Source: Shewanella sp. ANA-3
GTDB lineage: Bacteria > Pseudomonadota > Gammaproteobacteria > Enterobacterales > Shewanellaceae
Reading direction: 5' to 3'
Assembly: GCF_000203935.1 (NCBI RefSeq)
Contig: NC_008577.1
Coordinates: 3,658,001-3,722,000 of the forward strand
DNA: 64,000 nucleotides
In this document: positions 9,061 to 19,236 of the stretch, piece by piece
Numbering within the stretch: position 1 is the first letter of the stretch
Layout: each line of letters opens with the position of its first letter
Position numbers and translations under genes: made by a program
Notes under the pieces: model-generated
Database searches by the model: none
What the model saw: the letters and a program-made list of their open reading frames with translations, nothing else
What the model was told of the DNA's origin: nothing

Positions 9061-10170
9061 ATGAACAAGGCTTATTATATTGGACTGATGTCTGGCACCA
9101 GCATGGACGGCGTCGATGCGGTATTAGTCGACTTTGCGGGTGAGCAGCCACAGCTTATCGCGACGCATACCGAGGCGATCCCGAGCCATTTGCTTAAGGG
9201 ATTGCAGCGTTTATGCCTGCCTGGCAATGATGAAATCAACCGCCTTGGGCGCCTTGACCGCAGTGTCGGTAAATTATTTGCCCTCGCCGTCAATAACTTG
9301 CTCGCCAAAGCCCAGATAGCCAAAGAAGACATCATTGCCATTGGTAGCCATGGCCAAACCGTGCGCCACATGCCAAACCTTGAGGTGGGTTTTACCCTGC
9401 AAATTGGCGATCCCAACACCATAGCAACCGAGACGGGCATCGATGTGATTGCCGATTTTCGTCGTAAAGACATTGCCTTAGGTGGCCAAGGCGCGCCCTT
9501 AGTACCCGCCTTCCACCAGCAAACCTTTGCCCAAGTCGGTAAAAAGCGCGTGATCCTCAATATTGGCGGCATTGCCAACATCACCTATCTGACGGGGAAT
9601 CGTGAAGAGGTCTTAGGCTTCGATACTGGGCCAGGCAATACGCTGATTGATGCCTGGATCCAGCAAGTGAAAAATGAGCCCTACGACAAAGACGGTGAAT
9701 GGGCCGCTTCGGGCAAAACCGACCAACAGCTACTGGCGCAGTTGCTGTCGCACCCATATTTTTCCCTCGCCTATCCCAAGAGTACGGGGCGCGAGTTGTT
9801 TAATCAGGCTTGGTTAGAGCAGCAATTATCACAGTTTAATCAATTGGATGAAGAGGATATTCAATCGACTTTACTCGATTTAACCTGCCACAGTATCGCC
9901 CGCGATATCCTTAAACTCGCCCCTGTGGGAGAGTTATTTGTCTGCGGTGGCGGCGCCTTTAATAGCGAGTTAATGCAGCGCTTAGCGGCGCTACTGCCGG
10001 ATTATCACATCGATACCACCTCTGCACTGGGCGTCGACCCTAAATGGGCCGAAGGCATCGCCTTTGCGTGGCTCGCAATGCGCCACCATTTAGGTTTGCC
10101 CGCCAACCTGCCTGCGGTGACAGGCGCCTCCCGCGAAGCCGTATTAGGCGGACGCTTTAGCGCTAAGTAA
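9061..10170 (+). CDS. anmK: Anhydro-N-acetylmuramic acid kinase
   Basis: This cytoplasmic enzyme cleaves and phosphorylates 1,6-anhydro-MurNAc to MurNAc-6-phosphate in the peptidoglycan recycling pathway. The 369 residues begin with the family's ATP-binding signature GLMSGTSMDGVDAVLVDF and contain GSHGQTVRH, GDPNTIA and the GFDTGPGNTLIDAW motif. Length matches E. coli AnmK (369). It sits 20 bp after the M23 endopeptidase gene, a sensible functional pairing. It ends 9 bp from the convergent regulator gene, with no visible terminator between them. Confidence 0.96.
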   Translation: MNKAYYIGLMSGTSMDGVDAVLVDFAGEQPQLIATHTEAIPSHLLKGLQRLCLPGNDEINRLGRLDRSVGKLFALAVNNLLAKAQIAKEDIIAIGSHGQTVRHMPNLEVGFTLQIGDPNTIATETGIDVIADFRRKDIALGGQGAPLVPAFHQQTFAQVGKKRVILNIGGIANITYLTGNREEVLGFDTGPGNTLIDAWIQQVKNEPYDKDGEWAASGKTDQQLLAQLLSHPYFSLAYPKSTGRELFNQAWLEQQLSQFNQLDEEDIQSTLLDLTCHSIARDILKLAPVGELFVCGGGAFNSELMQRLAALLPDYHIDTTSALGVDPKWAEGIAFAWLAMRHHLGLPANLPAVTGASREAVLGGRFSAK

Positions 10171-10179
10171 AGCTCAAAC

Positions 10180-12330
10180 CTACTGAAGCAGTTTGTGTTT
10201 AAGTAAGATGATATCCCGCTGCGGAAAACCATCGAGCGTCATCACTAAGCGGTTTGACTCCGGAATATAGGTCATGGAGCCAAACCCGCTTAGGCTCGAG
10301 CGGGGCACCCTAAGGAGTGGCGTGACTTGCTGGCTGCTCGCCTCCCAGTAATTCAATCGCTGCTCATTGCCATTACTGGATTTGAAATACACCCCGTCCG
10401 CCGTCATTGCCCAATTATTGCCAGACCGAAACACTTTGCTGGAAATGAGCTGTGTTACCTCTTCAGGCTGCGCGAGATTAATCAACCAGAGTCCATTCAC
10501 CCCGTAACGACTAAACACCAATTCAGTTGCCGACTTGGCAAACCCCACCGCCATACTCAGAGGGCTTATCACCTTGGGCGCACTGTTATCTAAATAAAAC
10601 TCGGTGATACCGTCGCTAGTCGATGCGAATACCGCAGTACCCTGCCAATTCCAGCTGGGGCGACCATGGTTGTGATAACTCGAGGCTAAGGCGGTAATGT
10701 TCTTATTGGTTAAATCTAAAATAAAAATGCGATTGCCTTCATTGCGATCATCGGGGGCGATAAAGGCAATTTTAGAACCGTCGGGTGACCAACGCGGGTA
10801 AGCGACACGCGACTTAAGCTGAGTGTGTTGCTCTAGTTTTTGCCCCTTGATATCCGAGGTCCAAATCTCGTTATAGCCAGTATCGCTGGAGACAAAAACG
10901 ATTCGACCCGCCTCTGGGGAATAATGGGGATTACGATGGCTAATACCGGAATACAGCAGCGGAAACAAACTGCCCGGCACTTTATCCCCGAGGGAAAAAT
11001 ACGCCATTTGGAATTGCCGGCGATACTGGTGATAAACCAACTCGCCCTCATCGGATACGCTACTCGGATAACTCATACCTTCGACATCGAGTGGCCGAAT
11101 ATGGGCCGTTTCGATATCGATAGTAAAACCATTGCGACTACCAGAGTCTTCCGTGGCAAACACTAACGCCTGACTGTTCGGCGTCCAGCTCAAGCCGCGA
11201 ATATCTTCTAGTCCTTGGGTTAAGCGTTTTTCATTGGCATTGGCTAAGTCGCGAATAAAAATATCCTCAGAGATATTACTAAAGCGCCTCGCTATCGCGA
11301 GCCATTTACCATCGGGGCTAAAGGCTAAATCTCTATCTTCATAATTACACTGGCTTTCGCAGGATAATCTTTCAGCCGTAGCGTCCGCTTTGGCTAAAGT
11401 TAAGCGGTAAATACCTCCCACTTTATCCGCCTCGTGGGAGGAGATATAAGCAAGATATTGACCATCGGGGGAAATATCTATCGCCGCCATATCCGTGCTA
11501 CAGGGCGCCAGAGCTAACATCTCATTGGTCGCTAAAGTCAATTGGGTAATGGTGCACTTTCCCGTCGCGTGGCTGCGGGAGGCAAAAAACAACTTGGTAT
11601 CATCTAAGCTCCACACAGCACGCAGCTCAACCGATGTTGAAGGGGTTAACTGACGGGCGGGAACATCTTCACGTTTAAAATCTTTAAGATAGAGGCTAGA
11701 TGTCACCCCAGGACGACTCGCGCCATACACAAGCCAACGCCTATCGTGGGATAACCTTGGATAACGCTCCGAACCCGGATCTCGAGTCAGCACCGTCATT
11801 TGGGTATCCGTCATCCGCTGTTTATCTTGATATAAATGCATACCAATAAATAAGCTACTGACAACAGCCACGGCCCCCAGCACCATCGCCATTAAACGCA
11901 GACGCTGATTGGCATGTTGCAATTTAGTCTCAGTGGTCTGCCGTAAATCTTCTTCGGTATCGTCGAGTTGATCGTAGATAGGCGGTAACAACAATCGATA
12001 GCCAGCCTTACGCACTGTCTCAATCACGCCACCATCCACGTCTAGAGGCAATAATTGCTGCCGTAAATGCCAAATCGCGTTGGTGAGTGCCTTAGTGCCG
12101 ACGTAGGCATTGCCTTCCCACACTTGAGTAATCAACTCATCGCGGGTAACCACATGAGGATAACGCAGGGCAAGATAGCTAAGCACTTCAATAAACTTAG
12201 GTTGAAGCGACACTTTAGCGGATTCATTTGAGGAGGTTTCATCCCCCTGCGTTTGAAATAAAATTGAGTTATCGGAAGGGTCAATACGGCAACTCCCCAA
12301 GTAAAAACCCAACTTACTCTTATCCTTCAT
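10180..12330 (-). CDS. CadC/ToxR-type transmembrane regulator with beta-propeller sensor
   Basis: From ATG 12330 (a GTG at 12339 is too close to the GAAGG ribosome site) this is a 716-residue membrane regulator. Residues about 8-117 are an OmpR-type winged helix, with the recognition helix in VGTKALTNAIWHLRQQL and the terminal hairpin ETVRKAGYRLL. A single transmembrane helix lies at about 145-166 (LRLMAMVLGAVAVVSSLFIG). The remaining 540 residues are periplasmic and carry TolB/PD40-type blades such as SPDGQYLAYIS, SPDGKWLAIAR and SPDGSKIAFIAP. It is divergent from a secreted S9 peptidase gene that is likely its target. Signal and operator are unknown. Confidence 0.87.
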   Translation of the reverse strand: MKDKSKLGFYLGSCRIDPSDNSILFQTQGDETSSNESAKVSLQPKFIEVLSYLALRYPHVVTRDELITQVWEGNAYVGTKALTNAIWHLRQQLLPLDVDGGVIETVRKAGYRLLLPPIYDQLDDTEEDLRQTTETKLQHANQRLRLMAMVLGAVAVVSSLFIGMHLYQDKQRMTDTQMTVLTRDPGSERYPRLSHDRRWLVYGASRPGVTSSLYLKDFKREDVPARQLTPSTSVELRAVWSLDDTKLFFASRSHATGKCTITQLTLATNEMLALAPCSTDMAAIDISPDGQYLAYISSHEADKVGGIYRLTLAKADATAERLSCESQCNYEDRDLAFSPDGKWLAIARRFSNISEDIFIRDLANANEKRLTQGLEDIRGLSWTPNSQALVFATEDSGSRNGFTIDIETAHIRPLDVEGMSYPSSVSDEGELVYHQYRRQFQMAYFSLGDKVPGSLFPLLYSGISHRNPHYSPEAGRIVFVSSDTGYNEIWTSDIKGQKLEQHTQLKSRVAYPRWSPDGSKIAFIAPDDRNEGNRIFILDLTNKNITALASSYHNHGRPSWNWQGTAVFASTSDGITEFYLDNSAPKVISPLSMAVGFAKSATELVFSRYGVNGLWLINLAQPEEVTQLISSKVFRSGNNWAMTADGVYFKSSNGNEQRLNYWEASSQQVTPLLRVPRSSLSGFGSMTYIPESNRLVMTLDGFPQRDIILLKHKLLQ

Positions 12331-12639
12331 TTTTCTCACACCTTCGCTATTCGTCTTTTTATGGTTAGGGTAATGAGTACATCGTGTGGCTAAATACTAC
12401 CTAAGACTTAACAAAGATGACAATCCAATGTTTTAAACTAACTATATAAAATTCAAAATATTAGCTAATTAAAAATCTAAAATAGAGATTTAAACAATAT
12501 AGAAACGAGCCGGGATAGATTGCGATACGGCAACAGATTACTTACAACTGATTGACCAATAACAACATAAGAGTCAAAGCCTTACTCCTGCGGTTAACTC
12601 ATCTCAGCAGGGGTAATTTACTTTACTAGGAACCCAAGT
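12331..12639. promoter_or_regulatory. Divergent control region, regulator / S9 peptidase
   Basis: This 309-bp AT-rich gap separates two divergent genes. It holds an imperfect 10-bp inverted repeat (ttactcctgc 12582-12591, gcaggggtaa 12607-12616, one G-T mismatch) just before the peptidase ribosome site. I could not fix a -10/-35 pair with confidence in the AT-rich part (12420-12505). Confidence 0.4.
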
Positions 12640-15048
12640 ATGCTTCGCTTAACCTTGATCGGCATCTGGACTATGCTATGCCTGATTTTTATCCCCAACG
12701 CCTTAGCGCAGGACTACCAGAAACCTTCCCCCGCACTGCAACAAACCATTGCACATAACGCGGCTCTCACAACTAGACTCTCAAACGATCATCAGTGGCT
12801 GGCATTACTTAGCCCAATTGCAGCGCCGAGCATTGCCACGCTGGCCCAGCCAGAGCAGAAGTTGGCAGGATTACGTATCGCCGCCGAGCAATATTTACCG
12901 AGCCGTATCACCCAGCGCTACCACCAACTCAAGCTGATTAGTATTCAGGACAATCGGCAGCGGCTGATAAGCTTGCCCGGTGGCCATGATATCACCGAGC
13001 TGCAATTTTCCCCCGACAGTCGCTACCTCTCCTATGTCAGCCTAACGCCAGAGGGTGGTTACTTATATGTTTACGACATCGCTCAAAACCGCCACAAGCG
13101 CCTGTCAGACAACCGATTAAATGGCACGATTAGCCTTGATTATCAATGGGCTAACAATAACAGCCTGCTTGCTCGCTTTGTCATAGCCTCCAATACCAAC
13201 GCAAGCATGGCTCCTACCCTTTACGCACCGAAAACCAAAGAAACCTCGGGCAAACAAAGCCCGCAGCGCACCTATCAAGACTTATTGAAAACCAGCGCTG
13301 ACAAACAACGCTTTAGCCAACTGACGACCAGTCAACTGGCCCTTGTGGATATGGATGGCAAGCTGACAAATATCGCTGCGCCGGGCATCTTTGAGGATTT
13401 TTCGCTGTCGCCAGATGGTCAATATATCTTAACCCATCAGCTCACTACACCCTTCTCAACCCAAGTAAAGTATTATGATTTTCCAATCTTAACAGAGATT
13501 TATAATCTTGATGGTCAACGCATTACGCAACTGCACCAAAGCCAGAGTGGAGAATCTAAGCCCCAAGGAAGAGACTCAGTTTTACCCGGCCCTCGCATGT
13601 TCCATTGGGTTCAAGGGCAAGGCGCAACCTTAGCCTTTACTGAGGCTTTAGATCAGGGCGATAGCCAGCAAGAGGCGCCGCTACGGGATAGCCTATGGCA
13701 ACTCGATGCCCCCTTTACCCAAAAGGCCAAACTCATCGCCAAAACCCCTTGGCGGATCATCGATATCGACTGGGCAGAAAATAACATCGCCTTAGTGAGC
13801 CAGCGCAATAGCAAAGCACAGTTACTGCGACTGAGTCGCCTAGACCCTCATCTTGGGGAAAGTTCGTTGTATACCTTGAACGAGCGAAATCTACGCGATA
13901 AATATCAAGAGCTTGGAAAATTCCCCAGAGAATATACCCAAGGCAAAGGGCTAGTGATCCGCGTGCAGCAAGCACAAACCGCAGGGGTTATTCACAACGG
14001 CCAAGGGGCATCGCCTCAAGGCGATAAGCCATTTTTAAAACGCACCTCACTCGCCACAGGAGAATCCTCACTGTTATGGCAATCTGCAACCAACCAATTA
14101 GAATCGGTGCGCTATGTGCTCAATCTTGAGCCCTTACAACTGATTATCAACCGTGAAAGTCCGACTGAAGCCCCAAGCCTCGTGTTAATCGATGGCGCCA
14201 AAGAACGTGTGCTCTACCAACAGGCCGATGAATTGAGTGCGTATCGGGGGATGCGGAAGCAGCTGATCACCTACAAAAGAGCCGATGGCGTGCCCCTGTC
14301 AGGCACTCTCTACTTACCCGCTAATTACACCAAGGAGCAAGGTACCTTACCCGTATTGATGTGGGCTTATCCACGGGAATTTAACGATCCCGATGTCGCG
14401 GGCCAAATCAGCTTTAGCGCCAACCAATATCCCAGCATCAGCCCAAGGGGCCCGATCCCATTAGTTGCTGAAGGCTTTGCGGTGTTTGATAAAGTCTCTA
14501 TGCCTATCATCGCTCAAGGGGATAAAGAACCCAATGACAGCTTTCGCGAGCAACTCGTTGCCAACGCACAGGCGGCTGTCGATACCTTGGTCGATTTAGG
14601 CATTGCCGATCGCAAACAAATCGCCGTGGGTGGACACTCCTACGGGGCCTTTATGGTGGCGAACTTGCTCGCCCATACGGATTTGTTCTATGCAGGCATT
14701 GCCCGTAGCGGTGCTTATAATCGCAGTCTAACGCCTTTTGGCTTTCAAAATGAGGAGCGTTACTACTGGCAAGCCAATGATATTTACCAGCAAATGTCAC
14801 CATTTAATTATGCCGATAACATCAAATCCCCCTTGCTATTAGTTCACGGAGAGATGGATCAAAATTCAGGCACTTTCCCACTGCAATCTGAGCGACTATT
14901 TGATGCCATTCAAGGCCTTGGCGGTAAAGCAAGATTAGTTATCCTGCCCTTTGAAGGACACGGTTATGCGGCTAAGGAATCCCTCGAACACTTGCTCTGG
15001 GAACAAAGCCAGTTTTTAAAAGCAAATCTGCCGTCCACGAACCTGTAA
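12640..15048 (+). CDS. Secreted S9 family peptidase (prolyl oligopeptidase type)
   Basis: An 802-residue serine peptidase. It has a signal peptide (MLRLTLIGIWTMLCLIFIPNALA), an N-terminal beta-propeller-like region (about 90-530, with blades such as LQFSPDSRYLSYVS) and a C-terminal alpha/beta-hydrolase domain. The catalytic triad can be read as Ser667 (GGHSYGAFM), Asp740 (HGEMDQNSG) and His774 (FEGHGYAA). Such enzymes trim short peptides in the periplasm or outside the cell. AGGAA lies upstream of the ATG. Its neighbours, a membrane regulator with its own propeller and a TonB receptor, suggest peptide scavenging; this is inference. Confidence 0.92.
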   Translation: MLRLTLIGIWTMLCLIFIPNALAQDYQKPSPALQQTIAHNAALTTRLSNDHQWLALLSPIAAPSIATLAQPEQKLAGLRIAAEQYLPSRITQRYHQLKLISIQDNRQRLISLPGGHDITELQFSPDSRYLSYVSLTPEGGYLYVYDIAQNRHKRLSDNRLNGTISLDYQWANNNSLLARFVIASNTNASMAPTLYAPKTKETSGKQSPQRTYQDLLKTSADKQRFSQLTTSQLALVDMDGKLTNIAAPGIFEDFSLSPDGQYILTHQLTTPFSTQVKYYDFPILTEIYNLDGQRITQLHQSQSGESKPQGRDSVLPGPRMFHWVQGQGATLAFTEALDQGDSQQEAPLRDSLWQLDAPFTQKAKLIAKTPWRIIDIDWAENNIALVSQRNSKAQLLRLSRLDPHLGESSLYTLNERNLRDKYQELGKFPREYTQGKGLVIRVQQAQTAGVIHNGQGASPQGDKPFLKRTSLATGESSLLWQSATNQLESVRYVLNLEPLQLIINRESPTEAPSLVLIDGAKERVLYQQADELSAYRGMRKQLITYKRADGVPLSGTLYLPANYTKEQGTLPVLMWAYPREFNDPDVAGQISFSANQYPSISPRGPIPLVAEGFAVFDKVSMPIIAQGDKEPNDSFREQLVANAQAAVDTLVDLGIADRKQIAVGGHSYGAFMVANLLAHTDLFYAGIARSGAYNRSLTPFGFQNEERYYWQANDIYQQMSPFNYADNIKSPLLLVHGEMDQNSGTFPLQSERLFDAIQGLGGKARLVILPFEGHGYAAKESLEHLLWEQSQFLKANLPSTNL

Positions 15049-15455
15049 AAATCAGCGCTTTGCATTCCACAAGAACACATCCATCAGATGATTGGCGGCA
15101 CAATAAGCAGCCAATCGCTTAACAAGTTACTGCTATCACTTATCCCTAAACGCTGTGTTTATTCAGTATTTAAGCGAGTATCTCTCTATCTCTCCCCCTC
15201 ACTTATAAGCCGAAGCTTTACCTCTTTAGCCTTTGTCTCTTTGGCCTTTTTACGATTCCCCGTTAGCCGACTTACTTCAAGTCAGCACTCATTCAAGCTC
15301 TGGCTGAAAGAGTTAACGTTAAGCGCTTCTCTACAGAGGAAGTTTCAAAGGTCTGTGTCAGCCTATCCCATTGAAGGCTTGGTGCTTGTGCCGAAACTAT
15401 TACGACGAACCTATTGCGACAAACCTATTGATGTGAATATCTTGCGGATATTGGC
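15049..15455. other. Intergenic region without a convincing gene
   Basis: This convergent gap between the S9 peptidase and the TonB receptor contains a 134-codon open frame (15088-15492). It has no ribosome site, low-complexity Leu/Ser/Phe composition, and runs into the receptor's terminator, so I do not call it. No terminator for the peptidase was seen. Confidence 0.5.
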
Positions 15456-15490
15456 AATAAAAAACCGCATGCAGGGAGCCACATGCGGTT
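15456..15490 (-). terminator. Terminator of the TonB receptor gene
   Basis: A 9-bp stem (aaccgcatg 15463-15471, catgcggtt 15482-15490) with a 10-nt loop is followed on the minus strand by a T-run (aataaaaaa read on plus). It lies 36 bp beyond the receptor stop. Confidence 0.8.
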
Positions 15491-15526
15491 GAACAAACTT
15501 AAGTGATTAGTATCAGTTCAACGATA

Positions 15527-18500
15527 TTAGAACTTAAGCTCTGCACCTAGGTAGGCATAGCGTCCAACACCACCGCCATAGGCGCTGCTGTAGTTACCAT
15601 TACCCGTTTCGACTAAATCACCAGTATCAGCCACCCAAGGCCCCTGATTGTCGAAAATATTGCGCACACCGCCATATAAACGTAATTCAGCCTGACTCAC
15701 GTCCATAGTGTAAGACACCGACAAATCGTGGGTGATATACGAGCTGTAGAATAGGAATGCGGGCGTTTCGGGATTAGCCACCGCACTGGCATCGCCAGCA
15801 TCAAGTTTGGCTTGGTTTTCGGCCCTCAGCACGTTCCACTCTTCAACTCTATCGTGGCTATCAACCATGGCGCTCTTATACTTAGCGCTCCAACGAACAC
15901 GCCAATCATCATTGCTCCAGGTTAATGAAATTGCGCCTCTGTCCTCAAAAATTCCGCTGGCAAGCTCACCCACATAGTCATCTTCAACTAAACCATCGGC
16001 GCCGTAGTAGCTAGTGCTAAATTCCAACACATGGGTCCAGTTAGTTTTTAAGCTGAGTTCACCGTATCCGTCTAACTGCCACTCGTAGGCCATGGCGATA
16101 TCAACACCACGGGTGACAATGTCATTCAGGTTCTGTTCCTGTTGGATAACCTGAGTGATTTGCCCTTCAGTATCACGGCTGATGACCTGACAGTACTCGT
16201 TATCGGCACCATAAGGATTACTCGAGTTATAACATTCGGCCAGAATATCCTCGTTGCTTAATGAACCAATGGCATCGGTGACTTTAATATCGTAATAATC
16301 AACCGCCAGATTAAAGCCTTCGAGGAAGGCTGGCGCCATAGTAAAGCCTAAGGTATAGGTATCCGCAGTTTCCTCGGTGAGGTTTTCGTTACCAGCGTTC
16401 GGCGAATATTTAGAACCACCTTCATCCTCAAAGACACCGTTAGTCGCAATTGCGGCTGCAATACCAGGATCTTGGCGGCAACTATCATGCCCAGCCCCAG
16501 TTGAGGTTGCAGTTACCCCATCACAAATATCGCGAATACTGTCGTAATCTCCACGGGGTGGAGAAATCAGTTCTGTAATATTGGGCGCACGTTGTGAGCG
16601 AGAGTAGTTAGCACGTAGGGCATAGTTGGCAATAGGCTCCCACAGGATACCCGCGCGATAGCTAGACATTAAGTCGATGTTTTTCTGGCTGTAATCCGCT
16701 AAACGCAATGACACGTCTAGGTCGAGCTTATTAGCAAAAGCCTCATCCCTTAACAAAGGAAGATTCGCTTCACCAAAGGCTTCCCATACGGTTACATCCC
16801 CTTCAAAGGGCGGCACGTCGTTAAAGGTAATCGCATCACCACGCATCGCTTTATCGGTATCGACGGCTTGAGTATCACGGCGATATTCGACCCCGAATGC
16901 TGACTGCACGCCACCAGCGGGTAATTCAAACAATTCACCCGAGATAAATCCTAGGGCATTAAATTGCGTGATATCCGTGTTGATATAAGGATTGGCGCGG
17001 ATATAGTCCGCCCCTTCCTTACTGATTGAACCTTCACCAAAGATATTGACGGGAACACAGCCCTCGGCTCTAGCCTCTTCACTGGCACATTGGATTGTCA
17101 CACCATCGTCGGCGTATTCAGCATCCAGAGCATATTGCAGACGACGAATACTGATCTCATTGCTGCGGCGCTGACGCTGTTCAAACTTACCGTAACCCAG
17201 TGAGGCATCCCAGGTCCAAGTTTCAAATAGGTTGCCCTGCAATCCCGCCCAAGTCCGCAAAGTGGTGCGCTCGTTATCGCTCTCAACGGGGCCAACCTCT
17301 TGGAAGCGGCGATCCCAAGTGATGCTCTTGCCAGCTGTCGCGGCAATTTCGGCTGGCACATAAGGATTGTTTGGAGAAATACTGCCCGCAGCAATAGTAC
17401 CAGGGAGACCCGTCACAGGGTCGATATAGAGTTCAGCGTCGTTATAGTCTTGGCCTTCGGCATCGGTACGACGAAACGCATTATTGCGGCTAAACTGCAC
17501 TTGCACATTTGCGCGCACATCGTCGCTGAGGTCATAATTCATTTTGACCGCAGCGGCTAAGGTATCCTCAGGGACCTTTAAGAGACCCGTGGTGTAACCG
17601 TTATAGCCATCACGCTCTTCTTTAAAGTCGGTTTTAAGCTCGGTGCCATCGTACCACCAAGAGTTTGATTTAAAGCGGCCACCGACGATGTCATTACTGC
17701 GCTCGCGCCAGTCGTCTCGGGTAATATCGCGCATACACTGGTCGCCATCGACCGTGTTCATGGCATTACACATTTGCTTTGCATCATAGGCAAAACTTGA
17801 CTCATACAGGGCTCTTTCCCTGTCGGTCGCAAATAAGCCATGTTGTTTATCGTAAGTCGCACTGGCGAAGATATAACCTTTATCGCCATTAAAATCAGTG
17901 CCATAACCTACATCGACTGTGGTTTCACGACCACCACCTTCGGTGGTTTCACCGCCACGGGCGTTAATCTCAAAGCCCGTCTTGTTCTGCTGGGTAATAA
18001 TATTCACCACCCCAGCAATCGCATCGGAACCATAGACAGCCGACGCCCCGCCGGTAATGATTTCGACCTTATCGACCATAGCGGCTGGAATGGTGCTTAA
18101 GCTGACATAGTTACCGCTGTAACTGTTTGATACTACGCGGCGACCATCGATCAAGGTCAGGGTGCGATCTGTGCCTAAGTCACGTAAATCAATGGTTGAA
18201 AGACCCGTATTTTGCACGCTCGATTGACTATTTGTACTGCTAACGCCTTCCGACAACGCTGGAATTTGATCAACTAAAATATCCGCTAATGAGCCAATAC
18301 CGCTATCGGCGATATCTTTCGCATCTAACCCCTGCAATGGAGTGCTAAGGGAAAAGCTGTCGCGTTTAATCCGCGAGCCCGTGACTGTGACTTTTTCGAT
18401 GCTTTCTTGCTTATCCGCTACCTCGACTTCAACGCGATTAGCGCTCTCATTTACCGCACTCACTTCAATCGAATCGGCAGCCCAAGCTACCGAAGGAGCA

Positions 18501-18550
18501 ATACCAAACATCGAAGCTTGGATTGCCAAGGTTAATAATTTCTTCTTCAT
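15527..18550 (-). CDS. TonB-dependent outer-membrane receptor
   Basis: From ATG 18550 (GAAGG 8 nt upstream, leading straight into the signal peptide MKKKLLTLAIQASMFGIAPSVAWA) this is a 1007-residue gated porin. A TonB-box-like segment (EKVTVTGSRIKRDS) is followed by the plug domain (DLGTDRTLTLIDGRRVV, GGASAVYGSDAIAGVVNII) and a long 22-strand barrel ending in an aromatic terminus (YAYLGAELKF). It belongs to the large Asp/Asn-rich receptor class that in Shewanella often imports peptides or oligosaccharides. The substrate cannot be read from sequence. Proximity to the S9 peptidase suggests peptides. Two Cys pairs (near CNAMNTVDGDQC) may be disulfides. Confidence 0.93.
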   Translation of the reverse strand: MKKKLLTLAIQASMFGIAPSVAWAADSIEVSAVNESANRVEVEVADKQESIEKVTVTGSRIKRDSFSLSTPLQGLDAKDIADSGIGSLADILVDQIPALSEGVSSTNSQSSVQNTGLSTIDLRDLGTDRTLTLIDGRRVVSNSYSGNYVSLSTIPAAMVDKVEIITGGASAVYGSDAIAGVVNIITQQNKTGFEINARGGETTEGGGRETTVDVGYGTDFNGDKGYIFASATYDKQHGLFATDRERALYESSFAYDAKQMCNAMNTVDGDQCMRDITRDDWRERSNDIVGGRFKSNSWWYDGTELKTDFKEERDGYNGYTTGLLKVPEDTLAAAVKMNYDLSDDVRANVQVQFSRNNAFRRTDAEGQDYNDAELYIDPVTGLPGTIAAGSISPNNPYVPAEIAATAGKSITWDRRFQEVGPVESDNERTTLRTWAGLQGNLFETWTWDASLGYGKFEQRQRRSNEISIRRLQYALDAEYADDGVTIQCASEEARAEGCVPVNIFGEGSISKEGADYIRANPYINTDITQFNALGFISGELFELPAGGVQSAFGVEYRRDTQAVDTDKAMRGDAITFNDVPPFEGDVTVWEAFGEANLPLLRDEAFANKLDLDVSLRLADYSQKNIDLMSSYRAGILWEPIANYALRANYSRSQRAPNITELISPPRGDYDSIRDICDGVTATSTGAGHDSCRQDPGIAAAIATNGVFEDEGGSKYSPNAGNENLTEETADTYTLGFTMAPAFLEGFNLAVDYYDIKVTDAIGSLSNEDILAECYNSSNPYGADNEYCQVISRDTEGQITQVIQQEQNLNDIVTRGVDIAMAYEWQLDGYGELSLKTNWTHVLEFSTSYYGADGLVEDDYVGELASGIFEDRGAISLTWSNDDWRVRWSAKYKSAMVDSHDRVEEWNVLRAENQAKLDAGDASAVANPETPAFLFYSSYITHDLSVSYTMDVSQAELRLYGGVRNIFDNQGPWVADTGDLVETGNGNYSSAYGGGVGRYAYLGAELKF

Positions 18551-19236
18551 CCTTCCCACCTTCACTTTTACAGCGCAAGCCATTCTTGTTGTTATTTGGA
18601 GCTGTTACTTCATCCGGCTAACCGTGTTTTCTTATTCATGTTCATCAAGTTCTTTGAATATGAGGTAGCAACACCACAAAAACACAATTAACATTTCAGC
18701 AACCAAAACCTTGTACTTTGCCGAGTGAAGAGCGGCAATCATCTGTCCCTCGTTTCTTTCCCCGTTTTATATCTATTAAATATCTATTTATTTATTTTCA
18801 ATACATTAAAGAAAAGCAAAGAGAATAAATCGACTATTGAAAATGCTAAAAATCTTTGCGTGGCGGCTAGCGTTCCACTGCATTCTTACCGAACATAGGC
18901 ACGATAAGACGTAACAAAACAGCGGAGACGATGCCTAAAAATGCTTTAAATAGCACCAATGACAGTCGTTCAAAAATGCACAATATGAAAACCCATCTAT
19001 GCTTGATCACAGTTGTGTCATCTAAACTCGCTAAAGTGATTGTTAACTAAGCAGTAAATGCACAACCTCACTCACTGTGAAGGCCAACTCGTGCCTGCAC
19101 ACTCTGGGCGCGCAAACATATCAATTAAGGGAATGGTTATTTATCTAGCTCAACTTAACCAGCAAGATAAACAAGGGTTTATGCAAAGAGCGCGAAGCGT
19201 ATGTCCGCATAAATCGTCTGAATAGGAAATCAATCA
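18551..19236. other. Long intergenic region, receptor / aqpZ
   Basis: About 690 bp of AT-rich sequence separates the divergent receptor and aquaporin genes. It holds one possible 39-codon frame with a ribosome site (18931-19050) and a 7-bp leader inverted repeat (tttatgc 19178-19184, gcataaa 19207-19213). I see no RNA gene or mobile element. Confidence 0.5.

Noticed and set aside
15088..15492. 134-codon open frame after the S9 peptidase
   Set aside because: No ribosome site, odd Leu/Ser/Phe-rich composition, and it runs into the receptor terminator.
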